Positions 60,501 to 64,000 of a stretch of DNA of 64,000 nt are shown here, piece after piece (position 1 is the stretch's first letter; the number at the start of each line of letters is the position of its first letter). Location: positions 5,702,534 to 5,766,533 of the forward strand of contig NC_034011.1 of NCBI RefSeq assembly GCF_000346465.2, in the 5' to 3' direction. The position numbers and the translations under genes are program-made. The notes beneath the pieces were generated by a model. The model worked only from the letters and a program-made list of their open reading frames with translations, was not told the DNA's origin and did no database searches. The DNA comes from Prunus persica. Its lineage: Eukaryota; Streptophyta; Magnoliopsida; Rosales; Rosaceae.

Positions 60501-61347
60501 TTGAAGACGACGTGGACTTCGCTTCTCTCTCCTCCTCCATTACTATAAACTCGCCCAAGTGAACAACAACGTAGCTTAAAGAAAATCCTCTAAACACATT
60601 CACATGTTCATATTCATACAATTCACACTCATCATATTCATCCAAATACACATTACACGTGGGACAGCCACACACTTCTCATTTTTCTGATCAATTTAAT
60701 CTCCACCCAACACTCCGGCCGGTGAAGCTCTCCGGTGCATCTCTCTCTCTCTCGTCTTCTTCTTCTTCTTCTTCTTTAAGAAATGAAAACTATTTGTTGT
60801 CTGTAAATGTGTGGCTTTTTTTTTCTTTCTTGGGTTTCTTTCAATTCATTGCATGATTGTAATAAATGGTGCTTTTCCTTTCCTTTTTTCCTTGTTCTGA
60901 TAGAGTTTTGACTATTCAAGGCTAATGAAATCGTGGGTTTTCAAGGGTTCTTGTCTTGGATTCATGTATGTGAGAATAAGGAAAGAATTGTATTGTTCAT
61001 GTTCTGTTTGGTTGCAAGGAAAATGCATGCAGGGGAGAAGAAAAAATCAGGAGAGTTTTTGAACGAGAAAACTTTATTCAACTGAGCCAAATACAACCAT
61101 CTTGTTCAGTTTAGCAGGCCAAGAAAAACTATCTTGATATTCTTTTTTTCACTGGCAAAGGGAAAAACCACAACAATTGAAAAATAGGCCTTTTCCATGT
61201 TTGCCAAATCCTTTATTTTCTTGCTTACCAAACACAGATTGTGTGGCCTGCTGAGTTTGTGATATGCCCATCAACCCAATTAATGTTTCAAAAAATAGTC
61301 TCTACAAGTTGTGTTTTTAAGGAATATATTGGATTTTTTTATATCAG
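60501..61347 (+). promoter_or_regulatory. Promoter, leader and likely leader intron of the BOR gene
   Basis: A TATA-like ACTATAAAC at about 60542. A CT/CTT-rich leader (60741-60777) follows. A strong acceptor TTTATATCAG ends at 61347, two bases before the ATG, so the leader probably contains an intron; a fitting donor is GTAAAT at 60803. An upstream ATG at 60783 lies in the first leader exon. It closes after seven codons if unspliced. If spliced at 60803 it would read across the main ATG in another frame. Confidence 0.45.
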
Positions 61348-61349
61348 AA

Positions 61350-64000
61350 ATGGAGAGCTTCAAAGCTCCATTCAGGGGAATTGCAAAAGATGTCAAAGGA
61401 AGAGCATTGTGCTATAAACAAGATTGGACTTCAGGTTTTCGTTCAGGAATTGGGTAACTGATTTCCTATTTATTTTACTTGGCACAATTTTAATCAAAGG
61501 TTTTGGATTTAATTCACTCTTTTTATCTTTTTTGGTCTTTGAATTGTGCTAGGATTTTGGCCCCAACTGCCTACATCTTCTTTGCTTCAGCTCTTCCTGT
61601 TATAGCTTTTGGCGAGCAACTGAGCAGAGATACAGGTTTGTCAATAGTTCTCATATGATGTGTAGATGGCATATCATAAATCCTACCTCCTATGGCATAT
61701 ATCTTACTGAAAAACACAAAGTCTGAGTTGGAGCACAATGAACTGGATAATACAGACACATACACATTTGATGGTTTTCAAATTTCAACTCACTTGGCTT
61801 TTTATTGTGTAGATGGAAGCTTGAGCACAGTGGAAACCCTGGCCTCTACTGCTATTTGTGGTATAATACACTCAATTCTAGGTGGGCAACCTCTCTTGAT
61901 TTTAGGAGTTGCAGAACCCACTGTCATCATGTATACCTACTTGTACGACTTTGCGAAAGGAAGGAAAGATTTGGGACGCGAGCTGTATTTGGCTTGGGTT
62001 GGATGGTAATGGAAAAATCAACCTTTTATAGTTTCAGAACTTTAAAATACATGTTCTTAGTCGTAACGCAAGGCGATATAAATTTTCACCTTATGGAGCT
62101 GAATTTTACAGGGTTTGCCTCTGGACAGCTCTTTTTCTAGTTCTTCTTGCAATATTCAATGCTTGTGATATAATCAACAAGTTCACGAGGATTGCAGGCG
62201 AACTTTTTGGCATGTTGATTTCTGTCTTGTTTATTCAAGAGGCTATCAAGGTAAGTCTCACATAGAACATAAGATCATTTTGGATCTAATACAGCTGATG
62301 GAAAGAAAACTAACATGAGGTTCACGTTTCAATGGAAGGGTATAGTGAGTGAGTTCAAAATTCCCAAAGGTGAATATTCAAAGAAAGAGACACATCAATT
62401 TCCGTGGCTTTACACAAATGGACTGCTGGGGGTCATATTTACTTTTGGCCTCCTATATACTGCTCTGAAGAGCAGAAAAGCAAGGTCATGGTGGTATGCA
62501 ACAGGTTTGTCAAGAACATTTTGAGAGACTTGGTTCTTATTTTAAGGATTAAATTTTTTTTTGGGGGGGAATTTGAAGATATTTTCTTTGTTGTCCAGGG
62601 AGGTTCAGAAGTTTCATTGCAGATTATGGTGTTCCTTTAATGGTGCTACTGTGGACTGCGCTGTCATTCAGTGTACCACGCAATGTACCCTCAGATATTC
62701 CCAGAAGGCTATATAGCCCTCTGGCTTGGGAGTCTGCATCTTTACACCATTGGACTGTCATGAAGGTAAACTAATATTTTGTAATTTGTTGTTTAAGCTC
62801 TTTGTTTACCTGAGCTTTCGACCTAAGACTTAATGTAGTAATCAAGTCTTTGCAGTTGTTTTTGTAATTATTTGCAGTTTTAAGTATTTCCTTTCATTTT
62901 CTGCAGGATATGGGGAAGGTTCCTCCTGCATACGTCTTTGCTGCTATTATACCTGCTGTGATGGTAGCGGGACTTTACTTTTTTGACCATAGTGTCGCTT
63001 CACAGCTGGCACAACAACAGGAGTTCAATCTAAAGAAGCCTTCTGCATACCATTATGATATGTTGTTGCTGGGACTTATGGTATGTGTCACAACCATATT
63101 AAGATCAATGAAGGTTTGTTTCTGTCACATTCAATCAAGAATTAATACTTTTTCTCTTTCATGAAAAATTGGTCCCAGACACTGCTTTGTGGATTGATTG
63201 GGCTTCCTCCTTCTAACGGGGTCCTGCCACAGTCACCGATGCACACTAAGAGCCTTGCTGTTCTTAAGAGGCAGGTGAGTGTAGTGAATGAATGTCAATG
63301 AAAATTCTCAACTTTCTTGCTAGCCATCCAGGTAAATTAGATACTTAATTCATCTAATCTATATGCAGTTGATTCGAAAGAAAATGGTGAAGAGTGCTAA
63401 GGAAAGCATAAAACAGAAAGCTAGCAACTCTGAAATCTATGGAAAAATGCAAGCTGTGTTCATAGAGATGGACAACTCGACTACAGTAAATTTCTCAATT
63501 TGAACATGCTTTTATTGAAATTCTCCAACAAGTTAGCATTACATTGGCAATTGATATCTAACTATAGACACATGCGTATACACTTCACACCTCCCTTAAT
63601 TATATGAAAAGTAAAGAACTTTGAGTTTAACTGGTAATGTTAGTTGGGGAAACAAAACGAGAGAAGAAAGATAGTTACAGAGCTGAACGGTTTCTGTCGC
63701 AGCCTACATCACAAGTTAAAGAGCTGGAAGATTTGAAGGAGGCAGTTATGAAAAGTGAAAATAAAGGGGATAATGCAAAGGATGCATTTGATCCTGAGAA
63801 GCACATTGATGATTACCTGCCTGTCCGAGTTAAGGAGCAGAGAGTGAGCAATCTGTTACAGTCGCTTCTTGTGGCAGCATCAGTTTTTTCTATGCCAGCC
63901 ATCAAGAAGATACCAAAATCAGTTCTGTGGGGATACTTTGCTTACATGGCCATTGACAGTCTTCCAGGGAACCAATTCTGGGAAAGGCTGTTACTTCTCT
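61350..64000 (+). CDS. BOR4: Boron/borate exporter of the BOR (SLC4-like) family, 5' part
   Basis: Exons 61350-61453, 61553-61635, 61813-62005, 62112-62250, 62339-62504, 62599-62765, 62907-63080, 63179-63274, 63369-63485 and 63703 to the window edge. All junctions are GT-AG with matching phases. About 512 residues are visible of a family usually near 700. BOR proteins export borate across the plasma membrane for xylem loading or boron tolerance. Seen here: N-terminal [18 protein letters not shown], the first helices [24 protein letters not shown], the core [34 protein letters not shown], and [19 protein letters not shown], all typical. The last exon starts the soluble loop before the late helices. 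BOR4 versus its close relatives cannot be settled from this part. Linkage to At1g15490/15500/15510 homologues favours the BOR4 locus (At1g15460). Confidence 0.9.

Noticed and set aside
1..64000. CRISPR arrays, operons or a bacterial-type defence system
   Set aside because: The window is plant nuclear DNA; its regular repeats are microsatellites, minisatellites or transposon parts.

Overview
This is a eudicot nuclear genome window. The genes are split by AT-rich GT-AG introns, the proteins are plant-specific or plastid-targeted, and the intergenic DNA is full of small plant transposons. Protein and repeat style suggest Rosaceae, probably a Prunus-like genome, but that is an inference from memory. 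One run of exactly 100 N (8369-8468) is a scaffold gap placeholder.

Layout. 1-1304 is the 3' end of a coiled-coil protein gene of unknown function. 2494-5160 (-) is an intronless DYW-class PPR editing factor close to ECB2/VAC1. 6060-8062 (-) is a two-exon NPH3-domain gene without a BTB domain. 12699-15915 (-) is a five-exon plastid ATP/ADP carrier (NTT). 31419-36486 (+) is a seven-exon membrane-anchored alpha/beta-hydrolase with an aspartate nucleophile. 43034-48667 (+) is an eleven-exon BAH+RRM protein resembling ASI1/IBM2. 61350 to the window end (+) is the first part of a BOR-family boron exporter. As I recall, the Arabidopsis genes BOR4 (At1g15460), the hydrolase At1g15490, NTT2 (At1g15500) and ECB2 (At1g15510) lie side by side in this order. 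The window is therefore conserved microsynteny, expanded by transposons and with the NPH3 and ASI1-like genes placed among them. The genes do not form a pathway, although ECB2 and NTT both serve plastids.

The intergenic DNA (mainly 8.5-12.6, 16.2-31, 36.5-42 and 48.7-61 kb) holds most of the structure. I could define the following: two 286-bp Helitrons in opposite orientation with correct A|TC...CTAG|T borders; one complete but gutted Copia-type LTR retrotransposon with 260-bp LTRs and AATAC duplications; three tRNA-derived SINEs; several Tourist/Harbinger-like MITEs with TTA, TAA or CTA target duplications, one swollen by about 1.1 kb of (TA)-rich repeats; one hAT-like element (8-bp duplication); two Mutator-like foldback elements (9- and 10-bp duplications); a further long-inverted-repeat element; and a LINE 3' fragment with a broken RNase H domain.

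I found no CRISPR, operon-like cluster or clearly new biological system. The best leads are the Helitron pair, the BTB-less NPH3 gene with its own TATA box, leader introns and upstream ORFs, an inverted repeat in the leader intron of the ASI1-like gene, and the AT-expanded MITE.
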